64,000 nt of DNA from positions 1-64,000 of the forward strand of contig CAYORT010000002.1 in the NCBI GenBank assembly GCA_964406465.1. Direction: 5' to 3'. The translations under genes and the position numbers were made by a program. Below the pieces are notes generated by a model that was not told the origin of the DNA, made no database searches, and was given only the letters and a program-made list of their open reading frames with translations. The DNA comes from JAHEZL01 sp964406465. GTDB lineage: Bacteria; Bacteroidota; Bacteroidia; Flavobacteriales_C; GCA-002722245. This document shows, one piece after another, positions 17,311 to 25,617 of this stretch. Numbering within the stretch: the first letter of the stretch is position 1; each line of letters opens with the position of its first letter.

Positions 17311-18152
17311 ACTTTATTTTTTGAAAATCTCTTGCTTAACAATCTAGCTAAAACACTAATGATTAAAACAAATATGGTAAGAATTAATGCCGACGCGTAT
17401 GCTTTTGAACGAACATCTTCATACGGACTGCTCAACTGATTAAAAATAGCCAAAGGCAATGTTGCTGTTGGGTCTTCCATTGATGTTGGTATATTATCGC
17501 TGAATCCTGCCGTAAACATCACCGAAGCCACATCGCCTATCCCTCTGCCAAATGCTAATAAAATTGCTGTCATGATACCTGGAGCCACTTGCTTCAAAAT
17601 TACCCAAGCTGTTTCCAAACGAGTAGCACCTAACGAAAATGTTGCCTCATACAATTCATTCGGTACAGTTCTAATTACTTCATCCATGGTTCTTATCATG
17701 ATTGGAATTACCAAAAGAGTAACAGCAATGATACCTCCCAAAAGAGAAGCTCTCATGCCAAGGTACATCATCAAGGTAAATCCGAAAGCACCATAAACGA
17801 TAGAAGGAATTCCAAACAGAACATCATAGCCCATTCGGGTTAAGTTACCCAACCACGAACGTTTTGGCAGGTATGTATTAATGTAAATCACCACAGGTAA
17901 ACTAATGAACAAAGCCAACAACGAAGAACCCGCAGCAATATAAAAAGACCCTATAATGGCATTAAGTACTCCGCCTTCGCCGCCTAAGAAAAATCCGCCC
18001 GATGGCACTTTAGTTATTAAATCCCAACTCATCGCCGGTGCACCTTTTACCACGATGGTACCTACGATCAAAAAGAAGCTTCCCACCACTAGAAAGGCAG
18101 AAATAATCATTAGGATTTTGAAGAAACTTTCTTCTATTTTTTTAGCCTTCAT
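17307..18152 (-). CDS. pstA: Phosphate-type ABC transporter permease PstA
   Basis: Inner-membrane permease with about six TM segments. The first is near residues 10-35 (ILMIISAFLVVGSFFLIVGTI); the conserved binding-protein-dependent transport loop is EAxFSLGATRLETAWVILKQ, and GIGDVASVMFTAGFSDNIP is PstA-like. Together with the adjacent pstC it would form the translocation pore. Stop/start overlap with pstB and 1 nt from pstC indicate one operon. Confidence 0.9.
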   Translation of the reverse strand: MKAKKIEESFFKILMIISAFLVVGSFFLIVGTIVVKGAPAMSWDLITKVPSGGFFLGGEGGVLNAIIGSFYIAAGSSLLALFISLPVVIYINTYLPKRSWLGNLTRMGYDVLFGIPSIVYGAFGFTLMMYLGMRASLLGGIIAVTLLVIPIMIRTMDEVIRTVPNELYEATFSLGATRLETAWVILKQVAPGIMTAILLAFGRGIGDVASVMFTAGFSDNIPTSMEDPTATLPLAIFNQLSSPYEDVRSKAYASALILTIFVLIISVLARLLSKRFSKNKV

Positions 18153-18153
18153 C

Positions 18154-19047
18154 TTACTCTATTTTGCGCTTTACTCTCACCAAAATGATTCGAGACACAG
18201 CATTAAAAATGAATATTATCACAAACAACAGCAAAGCTGCAAAGAGCAAAGCCGAATCGTACAATGGGATTGAAAATGTTTCGCCAAAATTATTGGCTAT
18301 CAACACTGGCAATGGATAACCCGAATCGAACACCGAATGAGGAATTCCTGGCACATTTCCACCGCACACCATCAGCACTGCGATGGTTTCTCCAAAGGCT
18401 CTTGATATAGCCAATACCGTTGAAGCTATCATACCTGGCATTGCTTTCTTCAACAACACTTTTTTTACTGTTTGCCAGGGTGTTGCACCTAATGACAAGG
18501 AGGCATTCAACATATCGCGAGGTACAGCAGAAAACACTTCTAAAAACAAGGTGATAAGCAAAGGAAAAATCATAATTGCCAAAACAATTCCGCCAGCCAA
18601 AACGCTATATCCTGCAGAATTTTCTACAAAGTTTGGAGCAATATGATCTTGAATCAACGGAATGATAAAGAGCACTCCCCACACCCCAAACAAAACAGGT
18701 GGAATTCCCGATAACAAATCGACCACTGGCACTATGAATTTTCTTAAACGAGGATTCGCATATTCACTCAAATAGATAGACACCAACAAGCATAGGGGCA
18801 AAGCTAAAATGACAGCAATTGCCGTTACCCAAAGGGTGCCCATGATGAAACCTAAAAAACCGAATTCCCCTTTTTCGGGTTTCCAAGCTGAGGAAGTTAG
18901 CAAATCGCCTAAAGAATAATTTTCGAGCAAAGGCAATGAACGGTAAAATAAGCCCCAAGCCACTAAAACAGCGATGAGAATGGAAAGAAGAGTCAGCACA
19001 AGCATTGTTCTTCCAGCCAATTTATCTTTTAATAATCTAACATTCAT
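18154..19047 (-). CDS. pstC: Phosphate-type ABC transporter permease PstC
   Basis: Second permease subunit (297 aa, about six TM helices). The EAA-like loop is LNASLSLGATPWQTVKKVLL, and RAFGETIAVLMVCGGNVP is the PstC signature around the phosphate path. 10 bp follow pstS and 1 nt precedes pstA. No unusual features beyond belonging to a PhoU-less cluster. Confidence 0.9.
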   Translation of the reverse strand: MNVRLLKDKLAGRTMLVLTLLSILIAVLVAWGLFYRSLPLLENYSLGDLLTSSAWKPEKGEFGFLGFIMGTLWVTAIAVILALPLCLLVSIYLSEYANPRLRKFIVPVVDLLSGIPPVLFGVWGVLFIIPLIQDHIAPNFVENSAGYSVLAGGIVLAIMIFPLLITLFLEVFSAVPRDMLNASLSLGATPWQTVKKVLLKKAMPGMIASTVLAISRAFGETIAVLMVCGGNVPGIPHSVFDSGYPLPVLIANNFGETFSIPLYDSALLFAALLLFVIIFIFNAVSRIILVRVKRKIE

Positions 19048-19057
19048 GAAGCAAAAA

Positions 19058-20017
19058 TCATTTTAATTTCTCTAACTCTTCTTCTAACTTTTCTTTAGAA
19101 AAAGCAACATAACCACTCGACGCCACATACTGTTGTCCGCTAGTTAAAACCCATTTAATAAACTCTACCAACAATTTATTCGTTGGTTTATAATGTGTAA
19201 CAAAAAACAAATCGCGTGCAGGAGGCGAAGGATATTTCCCCACACTTATGGCATTCAACAAAGAATCAAGATTAGAATAAAAATTCTCCTCAGCATCAAG
19301 AGCTCCATTGCCATTGATATCGATAGGAATAATTTTCACTCCTTGTAAAGGCTGTTTTGTTTTTAAATCGAATACATAACCAATATTGTTGTAGCCAATT
19401 CCATTTGGATCTTTGAGAACGGCCTGCAGTAAACCAGGGTCACCAAATACGCCAACACCTTCTAAATCTTCTTGTTTCTTTCCCAAATATTTTGCCCACG
19501 ATTCAGCAGCACCAGCCGCATCAGAACGAGTGTAAACATGTGTTTTAGAAGAAATGGAAAATCCCAATTGCTGCCAATCGCTCACCGAATTTTCAATAAA
19601 CAATTTGTAGAAGGATTCTTTAGAAATTCCTCGTTGTAGAATTTCGTTGATGTTAGGATTTGAAGCATTGATAGTAGGCAATACCGCATCTTTAGTAACG
19701 GCAATGGGAAAAGCACCTCTTTCTTTTTCAGGCTTTTTTAAATCACGAGAAACCAAAGCCAAATCACCTAAATTTCCAATTACATCTGATATCCCTCTAC
19801 CTGCTCCACCAGCAGAAATATTAAACTTTACATTAGGGTGTATTTTTCTAAATTCCTCACCCCACTTCACCATTAAAGGATACAAAGCAAAAGCTCCTGA
19901 AACAGTTATTGAACCTTCTAAACCAGAAGGATCATTCTTCTTTTCATCACTAAACAAACAAGCATTCTGAGTAAAGAAAAAAGAAAAAATAAGTATATAT
20001 ATCAAGACAGATTTCAT
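19058..20017 (-). CDS. pstS: PstS-like periplasmic substrate-binding protein
   Basis: Extracytoplasmic binding protein of the adjacent PstCAB-type importer. The signal sequence ends near FFFTQNAC, so Cys20 may be lipidated although the lipobox is poor. The PstS-like fold is seen in ITVSGAFALYPLMVKWGEEF, the anion-binding GGAGRGISDVIG and LALVSRDL, then TRSDAAGAAESWA and YNNIGYVFD. In classical phosphate PstS the binding loop is similar but not identical (S-G-T/S at TxRxDGSGT); here TRSDAAGAAE replaces it. This leaves the oxyanion specificity open. 319 aa. Confidence 0.8.
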   Translation of the reverse strand: MKSVLIYILIFSFFFTQNACLFSDEKKNDPSGLEGSITVSGAFALYPLMVKWGEEFRKIHPNVKFNISAGGAGRGISDVIGNLGDLALVSRDLKKPEKERGAFPIAVTKDAVLPTINASNPNINEILQRGISKESFYKLFIENSVSDWQQLGFSISSKTHVYTRSDAAGAAESWAKYLGKKQEDLEGVGVFGDPGLLQAVLKDPNGIGYNNIGYVFDLKTKQPLQGVKIIPIDINGNGALDAEENFYSNLDSLLNAISVGKYPSPPARDLFFVTHYKPTNKLLVEFIKWVLTSGQQYVASSGYVAFSKEKLEEELEKLK

Positions 20018-20018
20018 A

Positions 20019-21410
20019 CTATTTCTTGGTAGAAAATAATTTTGGTGTAAAACTTACCTGAAGATAACTCCAATAAGCCAAATAGCTTGAACTACCTTCA
20101 CTTACATACTCCATCGCTTTACTAGCTTTCAATGCCGAAACACCCAAATCAACTTTCGTGTATCCATTCGGATAGTAAGTCAAATTCAAGTCACTTTCAA
20201 CTCCTAAATAATTGCCCTCAGCAAAAGTATCTTTCACCTTATTGTAAGCTAGATGCTGCGAATAGAAGAGATGACTTTTTAAGGAAATTTTCAACTTATT
20301 CTGTATGATTTTACTAAATTCAAGATATGGGTCAATCAAACCAAAATCTACAGCCGAACCAGCAAAACCGTTGGCAAAATATTCCATGGTACCATTGAAA
20401 GCATGAGCAACTCCATATGGATAAAGAAAAGAATTATCCATAGAAGTTTGATTAGCAGCAGTTCCACTTTTAACCTCAACGCCCAGTTGAACATTCAATA
20501 CTTTAGAGTAATAATTAGCTTCCGCTTGGTAATAAAATGCCATTAATTTTTTACCCGCCCTATTGTGCCCCCACTGCACAAATGCCATAGCATACAAATT
20601 CAATTTTTCTTTGCGGTAGTTCAATCTTCCGCCATTGGTATATCTAAAATTCTGATGTGCATTCTTATCTTTTCCGTACTGAAAACCTTCGTAGTAATTG
20701 GTAGTACTTATCACCAATCTTTCATTCTTGGAAGTGATCTTTAAATAACTCACTAACAAAGACTTGTAGTTGTTAAATCCACTTGGAGAAAAATCTGTGA
20801 AAAAATTAGCTTCATTACCTTGATTCCACGCAAAAAGTAATTGAGATTCAATGCTGTTCTTCTTGTATATCAAATTAGCACCATCATGCGTGCCTCCATT
20901 GTTACGCCAATCGTTTTGAGCAAACAATCTTGAGTTATCTAACATAAATCGTTGCTTACCAATTCGCAGTGACAAGTTACTGGTAATGAAAGGCTCTGCC
21001 CAGGCTTCAAAAACTTGCACTGTACCTGCATTCGACCTTGGATCGGCAGCACCAAAAGTTCGAATATCTTGCATGGATAAAGCAGCCGCAAACTTTTTCT
21101 TTTTGATATCGAAGTTTAAACGCGCGCGATGAGATGTAAAAAATGCAGCTAAACTTGTATCACTTCTTAACTGACGAAAACCATTGCGCAATTCTGTGCG
21201 CGGACGGTATTCTAAGGAAATATTTAAACTGGTTGATGTTGTGTCTGTTGGAGGGAAAGCCGCAACTCGACAAATGCTTCCACAATGAAGTTCTTGTGAC
21301 TTTATTGAATCGCTAACTTTAACATCAGCTCGAGAAGAATCAATTTGGCCATAAGAAACACTCACTAGCAATATAAATAGAGCACTAATTATTTGTTTAT
21401 TGAAATGCAT
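20019..21410 (-). CDS. Outer-membrane porin, alginate-export/OprO-like (463 aa)
   Basis: Predicted beta-barrel channel. Signal peptide at about 1-21 ends VSYGQ; the mature N-terminus has a CGSICRVAAF stretch with two cysteines. SLEYRPRTELRNGFRQL and FDIKKKKFAAALSMQDIRTFG are typical of alginate-export-type barrels, followed by many amphipathic strands and a C-terminus LQVSFTPKLFSTKK. Lying 1 nt upstream of pstS, it probably admits the substrate of that ABC importer through the outer membrane. Substrate is unknown. Confidence 0.78.
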   Translation of the reverse strand: MHFNKQIISALFILLVSVSYGQIDSSRADVKVSDSIKSQELHCGSICRVAAFPPTDTTSTSLNISLEYRPRTELRNGFRQLRSDTSLAAFFTSHRARLNFDIKKKKFAAALSMQDIRTFGAADPRSNAGTVQVFEAWAEPFITSNLSLRIGKQRFMLDNSRLFAQNDWRNNGGTHDGANLIYKKNSIESQLLFAWNQGNEANFFTDFSPSGFNNYKSLLVSYLKITSKNERLVISTTNYYEGFQYGKDKNAHQNFRYTNGGRLNYRKEKLNLYAMAFVQWGHNRAGKKLMAFYYQAEANYYSKVLNVQLGVEVKSGTAANQTSMDNSFLYPYGVAHAFNGTMEYFANGFAGSAVDFGLIDPYLEFSKIIQNKLKISLKSHLFYSQHLAYNKVKDTFAEGNYLGVESDLNLTYYPNGYTKVDLGVSALKASKAMEYVSEGSSSYLAYWSYLQVSFTPKLFSTKK

Positions 21411-21505
21411 TTACAAGCGAGTTTTATTTTTCAACTCGGCAAATCTATTTAATATTTTTTTGAATTCTATACTTTTTCAATAATTTCTATCGATTTGATA
21501 GGAGA

Positions 21506-21949
21506 TTACTTTTTCTCGCCCTTCTTTAACTGTTCTTCTCTTTTCAACATATCTAATATAGTGGTTCCCGACACCACTTTTAAAGTTGCATCTCTAACAT
21601 CCATCATCACATCTCTAATACTACATGACACTTCATCTACACAATCATCGCAACGCTCATAAAAATTCAAACTTACACAAGGAATCAAGGCGATAGGCCC
21701 ATCAATGGAGCGTAAAACCTGACTCAAATATACCTCTGCAGGATCTTTCAATAAGTAGTAACCACCACCCACTCCTATCTTACTTCCTAGAATACCCTGC
21801 TTCCTCAAATCCAAAAGTATTGCCTCTAAAAACTTTTTAGGTATTTTCTCATCTTTCGATAAAGTAGCAATAAGAATAGGTCCTTTACCATGATTTTTGG
21901 CTAAATAAAGTAGCGCTTTAATGGCATATTTTGTTTTTTTCGACAGCAT
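21506..21949 (-). CDS. Rrf2-family transcriptional regulator, paralog 2 (147 aa)
   Basis: Winged-helix regulator starting MLSKKTKYAIKALLYLAK, with wing VGVGGGYYLL and the same four-Cys block PCVSLNFYERCDDCVDEVSC as the regulator at 15387. It heads the minus-strand cluster rrf2-porin-pstSCAB-prx and is divergent from the leader ORF/TonB receptor, so it likely controls one or both directions. In other bacteria Rrf2 members CymR, IscR and NsrR sense cysteine metabolism, Fe-S clusters or NO; which applies here is unknown. Confidence 0.9.
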   Translation of the reverse strand: MLSKKTKYAIKALLYLAKNHGKGPILIATLSKDEKIPKKFLEAILLDLRKQGILGSKIGVGGGYYLLKDPAEVYLSQVLRSIDGPIALIPCVSLNFYERCDDCVDEVSCSIRDVMMDVRDATLKVVSGTTILDMLKREEQLKKGEKK

Positions 21950-22152
21950 ACGAAGTGATTTATCTTTTAAATACCGTACTAAAATAAGATTTTTATTTCT
22001 ACTTCAAATCATTGTCAGCACTGAACTTTGAATCATCTTGAATATATGGATCATGAAAGATTATTTAAAATATTTTTCAATTATCTATCAACTTGATGGA
22101 TTTTATATATATTTGCCGCCGATTAGTTATTAATCTATTAAATCCATAGAGT
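21950..22152. promoter_or_regulatory. Divergent regulatory spacer between rrf2 and the TonB locus
   Basis: AT-rich 203-bp spacer. It holds a TATATTTG -7 box for rightward transcription (22108-22115) and must contain the leftward promoter of the rrf2-pst cluster, for which no consensus box was found. Imperfect AT-rich inverted repeats are present but none clearly defines an Rrf2 operator. Confidence 0.45.
22108..22115 (+). promoter_or_regulatory. -7 box TATATTTG for the leader ORF/TonB receptor
   Basis: Exact TAnnTTTG match. Expected start is near 22121, giving about 30 nt before the leader ORF and about 175 nt before the TonB receptor, room enough for the translated leader. No TTG is seen at 19-21 bp upstream, which may point to an activated or atypical promoter. 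Confidence 0.55.
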
Positions 22153-22290
22153 ATGAAGATTTTATTATCAATTCTAAAAAATGAAAGTTCGACTTTGCTG
22201 TTTTACTTCTTCAGCAACAGAATATGTTGTTACCACTTAGAAGGCAAATCATCATTACTAAAAAGACATAAAATACCAATCGACATTTAA
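22153..22290 (+). CDS. 45-aa upstream ORF with adjacent Cys codons (candidate leader peptide)
   Basis: ATG at 22153, TAA at 22288-22290, ending 4 nt before the TonB receptor ATG. The peptide begins MKILLSILKNESSTLLFYFF and continues SNRICCYHLEGKSSLLKR; the centre has tandem Cys codons TGT TGT. It follows a TATATTTG box at a normal leader distance and fills the otherwise unexplained gap between that promoter and the receptor gene. By analogy with Cys-containing uORFs in mycobacteria that tune downstream sulfur genes, it may report cysteinyl-tRNA supply. Coding status is inferred from position and composition; it is too short for routine gene calling. Confidence 0.5.
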   Translation: MKILLSILKNESSTLLFYFFSNRICCYHLEGKSSLLKRHKIPIDI

Positions 22291-22294
22291 CTAT

Positions 22295-24898
22295 ATGAAA
22301 ATGAAAACAATAATTACAAAGCAAAAGACTAAAATTTTCCTTGCCCTATTTATAAGCCTATCAATGTTTGTTCAAGCCCAAACGAGAAACAAAATTTCGG
22401 GAAAGGTTTATAGCGCCGACAATAACTTACCCTTAACAGGTGCAACTGTTACAGAAAAAAACACCAACAACAGCAGTGCAACCGACACAACTGGTACATT
22501 TTCACTAGAGTCTAATAGTAATTATCCAGTTACTATTACTGTTTCATATCTCGGATTTGAACCTGCCGAATACCTCATTAAAAACAGTGAACAGAAAGTT
22601 GAAATTAAACTTCAATCTAAAATCGAATCTCTTAACGAGATTACTATCTCCGCTCGCCGTCGCCAGGAAACCGCGCAAAACGTGCCTATCGCATTGACTG
22701 TGGTTGGAGGCAAGGCACTCGAAGATCAAGGTAACTTCAACGTAAACCGTTTGAAAGAAGCTGTTCCTACAGTTCAATTGTATTCGTCGAATCCACGTAA
22801 TACAGGACTCAACATTCGTGGTACAGGTTCGCCATTTGGATTAACCAATGACGGTCTCGACCCAGGTGTAGGCTACTATATCGACGGAGTGTATTATGCT
22901 CGTCCGGCTGCCACTACCCTTGACTTCCTCGACATCGATAAAATTGAAATTCTAAGAGGTCCGCAAGGAACCTTATTTGGTAAAAACACCACTTCGGGTG
23001 CTTTCAACATCACTACATCTCAGCCTAGCTTCAAGCCAGGGGCTAAATTCGAAGTAAGCTACGGAAACTTTGGATACATTCAAGCAAGAAGCTCAATCAC
23101 TGGTCCGCTAGGTAGAAAAGTTGCTGCTCGTATCTCTTTCTCTGGAACACAGCGTGACGGATTGGTTCAAAATGTGAAAACTTTGGTACCAGTAAACGAT
23201 ATCAACAACCTTGGCTTTCAAGCTAAATTCTTATGGCAAGTTGCCGAAAGCACCTCTGTTACTTTAGCTGCAGATGCCACTCGTCAGCGTCCAAACGGCT
23301 ATTCACAAGTTTTAGCCGGAGTAGTTACCACCGAAAGAGCTGCTTACCGTCAATTCAACAGCATCATTACCGATTTGAACTACACTCCAGTGAGCTACAA
23401 TGCATTCGACCGTAAAACAGATCAAGATTCTCCTTGGAGATCTGATAATGATCTAGGCGGACTTTCATTAAACGTAAACTCAAAAATTGGTCGCGGTACA
23501 CTTACTTCAACAAGTGCTTGGAGATATTGGAATTGGGGACCATCTAACGATAGAGATTTCACAGGATTACAAGCATTAGCCAAATCACAAAACCCTTCTG
23601 AGCAACAACAATTGTCTCAAGAGTTTAGATATGCCGGACAGTTTTCTGAGAACTTAAGTGGTGTTGCTGGTTTATTCTATTTGAACCAATCAATCAATAC
23701 TCATGGTACAGAAGAATCAGGTAAAGACCAATGGAGATTCTCTAAAAGTTCTACAAGTGCGCTATGGACAACAGCAGGCTTATTTGATGGCTACGGAATT
23801 AAAACAGAATCATCTATCAAATCTCAAAGCGCTGCTGCATTCGTTAACTTAGATTGGAGAGTATTTAAAGTTTTACACATTCAACCTGGTGTGCGCTACA
23901 ACTACGATAAAAAAGATGTGAGCTACGATCGTAAAACTTATGGTGGATTACAAACCAATGACGCAGCTTTGCTCGCACTTAAAAAAGGAGTATATAGCGA
24001 TCAAAAATACACCGCAAACGCCGATGTGAAAAACTTCACTTACTCTTTAACTTTAGCTTATCAGCCAAACAAACGAGTGAATGCTTTTGCTACTTATGCA
24101 ACCGGATTTAAACCCGTTGGCGTAAACGTTGCTGGTTTGCCAACCACTACTATTAATGGTAAAACAGCAGCAGATACAACTTTAGCAGTTATTAAACCTG
24201 AAAATGTAACCGACATACAATTTGGTTTAAAATTAAACCCTATCAACAAATTGACCATTAATATCGCTGCATTTAGAGATGATATTAGAGATTATCAAAC
24301 AAACGTGCAATCACCAGAATTGGGTGTAAACCGCGGATACATTGCTAATGCTGAAAAAGTTCGTGTTCAAGGTGCCGAATTAGATGTTAGATTTGAAGCA
24401 ACTAAAAACTTCACCTTTTCGGGAGCTTTTTCTTACACTGATGGTAAATACGTGAAATTTACCAATGCACCTCTTCCATTAGAAGAAACAGGACATACCG
24501 AAAATGGAAAACAAGTTGCTTTTAAAGATATCTCTGGTGGTTCATTAGCTGGTATCTCAAAATTTGCTGGCTCACTAAGTGCTGAGGCAACTACTAAAGA
24601 CATCAATCTATTTGGAAGAACTGGTAAATTGTTTATTGCTGCCGACGGATTCGGACGTTCAGGATTCTCTTCAAGCCCTTCACCTTCCAAATACTTAAAC
24701 ATCGCTGGTTATGTTTTGGTTAATGGTAGAGTTGGATTTAAAGCTGGAGATAAATTAACTATATCTGTATGGGGTAGAAATTTGTTAGATAAAAACTACT
24801 TCGAACAATTGTTACCTGCAGGTGGTAATGCCGGACATTTCGCTGCTGTTCTAGGTGACCAAAGAACATACGGAGTAACTTTCAGACAAGCTTTCTAA
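22295..24898 (+). CDS. TonB-dependent outer-membrane receptor (867 aa)
   Basis: Energy-coupled uptake channel. Signal peptide at about 1-29 (ALFISLSMFVQAQ), CarboxypepD_reg-like beta-sandwich at about 33-108 (SGKVYSADNNLPLTGATV), a TonB-box-like segment LNEITISARRR, plug at about 120-235 with GLNIRGTGSPFG, GYYIDGVYYARPA and EILRGPQGTLFGKNTTSGA, then a 22-strand barrel ending TYGVTFRQAF with the terminal aromatic typical of BamA substrates. The plug resembles proteobacterial iron/organic-ester receptors more than SusC, and no SusD follows. ATG codons at 22295 and 22301 are possible. The cargo is unknown; the Rrf2 context hints at sulfur or iron. Confidence 0.9.
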   Translation: MKMKTIITKQKTKIFLALFISLSMFVQAQTRNKISGKVYSADNNLPLTGATVTEKNTNNSSATDTTGTFSLESNSNYPVTITVSYLGFEPAEYLIKNSEQKVEIKLQSKIESLNEITISARRRQETAQNVPIALTVVGGKALEDQGNFNVNRLKEAVPTVQLYSSNPRNTGLNIRGTGSPFGLTNDGLDPGVGYYIDGVYYARPAATTLDFLDIDKIEILRGPQGTLFGKNTTSGAFNITTSQPSFKPGAKFEVSYGNFGYIQARSSITGPLGRKVAARISFSGTQRDGLVQNVKTLVPVNDINNLGFQAKFLWQVAESTSVTLAADATRQRPNGYSQVLAGVVTTERAAYRQFNSIITDLNYTPVSYNAFDRKTDQDSPWRSDNDLGGLSLNVNSKIGRGTLTSTSAWRYWNWGPSNDRDFTGLQALAKSQNPSEQQQLSQEFRYAGQFSENLSGVAGLFYLNQSINTHGTEESGKDQWRFSKSSTSALWTTAGLFDGYGIKTESSIKSQSAAAFVNLDWRVFKVLHIQPGVRYNYDKKDVSYDRKTYGGLQTNDAALLALKKGVYSDQKYTANADVKNFTYSLTLAYQPNKRVNAFATYATGFKPVGVNVAGLPTTTINGKTAADTTLAVIKPENVTDIQFGLKLNPINKLTINIAAFRDDIRDYQTNVQSPELGVNRGYIANAEKVRVQGAELDVRFEATKNFTFSGAFSYTDGKYVKFTNAPLPLEETGHTENGKQVAFKDISGGSLAGISKFAGSLSAEATTKDINLFGRTGKLFIAADGFGRSGFSSSPSPSKYLNIAGYVLVNGRVGFKAGDKLTISVWGRNLLDKNYFEQLLPAGGNAGHFAAVLGDQRTYGVTFRQAF

Positions 24899-24931
24899 AA
24901 AGTTATCTTCCAAATTAATTACACTATATAA

Positions 24932-24963
24932 AAAAGCCCTCGAAATTTCTTTCGAGGGCTTTT
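24932..24963. terminator. Bidirectional terminator between TonB receptor and RRM gene
   Basis: AAAAGCCCTCGAAA (24932-24945) and TTTCGAGGGCTTTT (24950-24963) form a perfect 14-bp stem with a 4-nt loop between convergent genes. Confidence 0.9.
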
Positions 24964-24982
24964 ATCAATTTGTAAACTATTA

Positions 24983-25438
24983 CTAGTAATTGTCGTTGTT
25001 GTAATCTCTATCACCACCACGGCTGTATCCACCGCGATCTCTATCACCATAACCACCTCTATCGTTACCTCTATCGCCGTAACCACCGCGATCATTGCCA
25101 CCTCTGTAGCCACCGCCGCCATTTCCACCACGATCGTAGTTTCTTGGTCCGCGATTACCACCACCATATCCACCACCACTTCTTTGTCCTTTTGGCGCAG
25201 GAGGATTAGCTTTACTTATTTTCAAAGCACGACCATTCACTTCTTTACCGCTTAAAGCATTAATAGCTGTTTCAGCTGCATTATCATCACTCATTTCAAC
25301 GAAACCAAATCCTTTTGAACGGTTTGTTTCACGATCGATAACAACTCTTGTTGATACTACTTCTCCGAATTCTGCGAAAAGGCCAGATAAAACATCTTCT
25401 CTTACATCGTAGTGAAGATTTCCTACATAAATTACCAT
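24983..25438 (-). CDS. RRM RNA-binding protein with Gly/Arg-rich tail (151 aa)
   Basis: Single RNA-recognition motif (residues 2-79) with RNP2 IYVGNL (3-8) and RNP1 KGFGFVEM (42-49), followed by a disordered tail of GGGYGGG, DRGGYGDRG and related RGG-like repeats to the C-terminus. This is the architecture of Bacteroidota RbpA/B-type proteins that bind single-stranded RNA and affect post-transcriptional control. The 140-bp AT-rich leader upstream may itself be regulated, as expected for a cold-shock-like protein, but no motif proves it. Confidence 0.93.
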   Translation of the reverse strand: MVIYVGNLHYDVREDVLSGLFAEFGEVVSTRVVIDRETNRSKGFGFVEMSDDNAAETAINALSGKEVNGRALKISKANPPAPKGQRSGGGYGGGNRGPRNYDRGGNGGGGYRGGNDRGGYGDRGNDRGGYGDRDRGGYSRGGDRDYNNDNY

Positions 25439-25617
25439 TGAGACTAAAATTTAAATATTAATTAATTTACTGATTCGAAAAGATTCAAATCCTTACTAAT
25501 ATAACGATTTATATTTCTTAATCAAGCGGTTTAAAAAAATATTTATTTTTTTTCGCCCCTACCCAACCTCCTCCTCTTTTGCATTGTACCCATGTTATAA
25601 CTGTAAAACAATTCTAT

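Noticed and set aside
24919..25179. Val/Ile/Thr-rich ORF opposite the RRM gene tail
   Set aside because: Same-strand frame shift of the Gly/Arg-rich RGG-coding repeat; composition is an artefact of repeated GGT/GAT codons.
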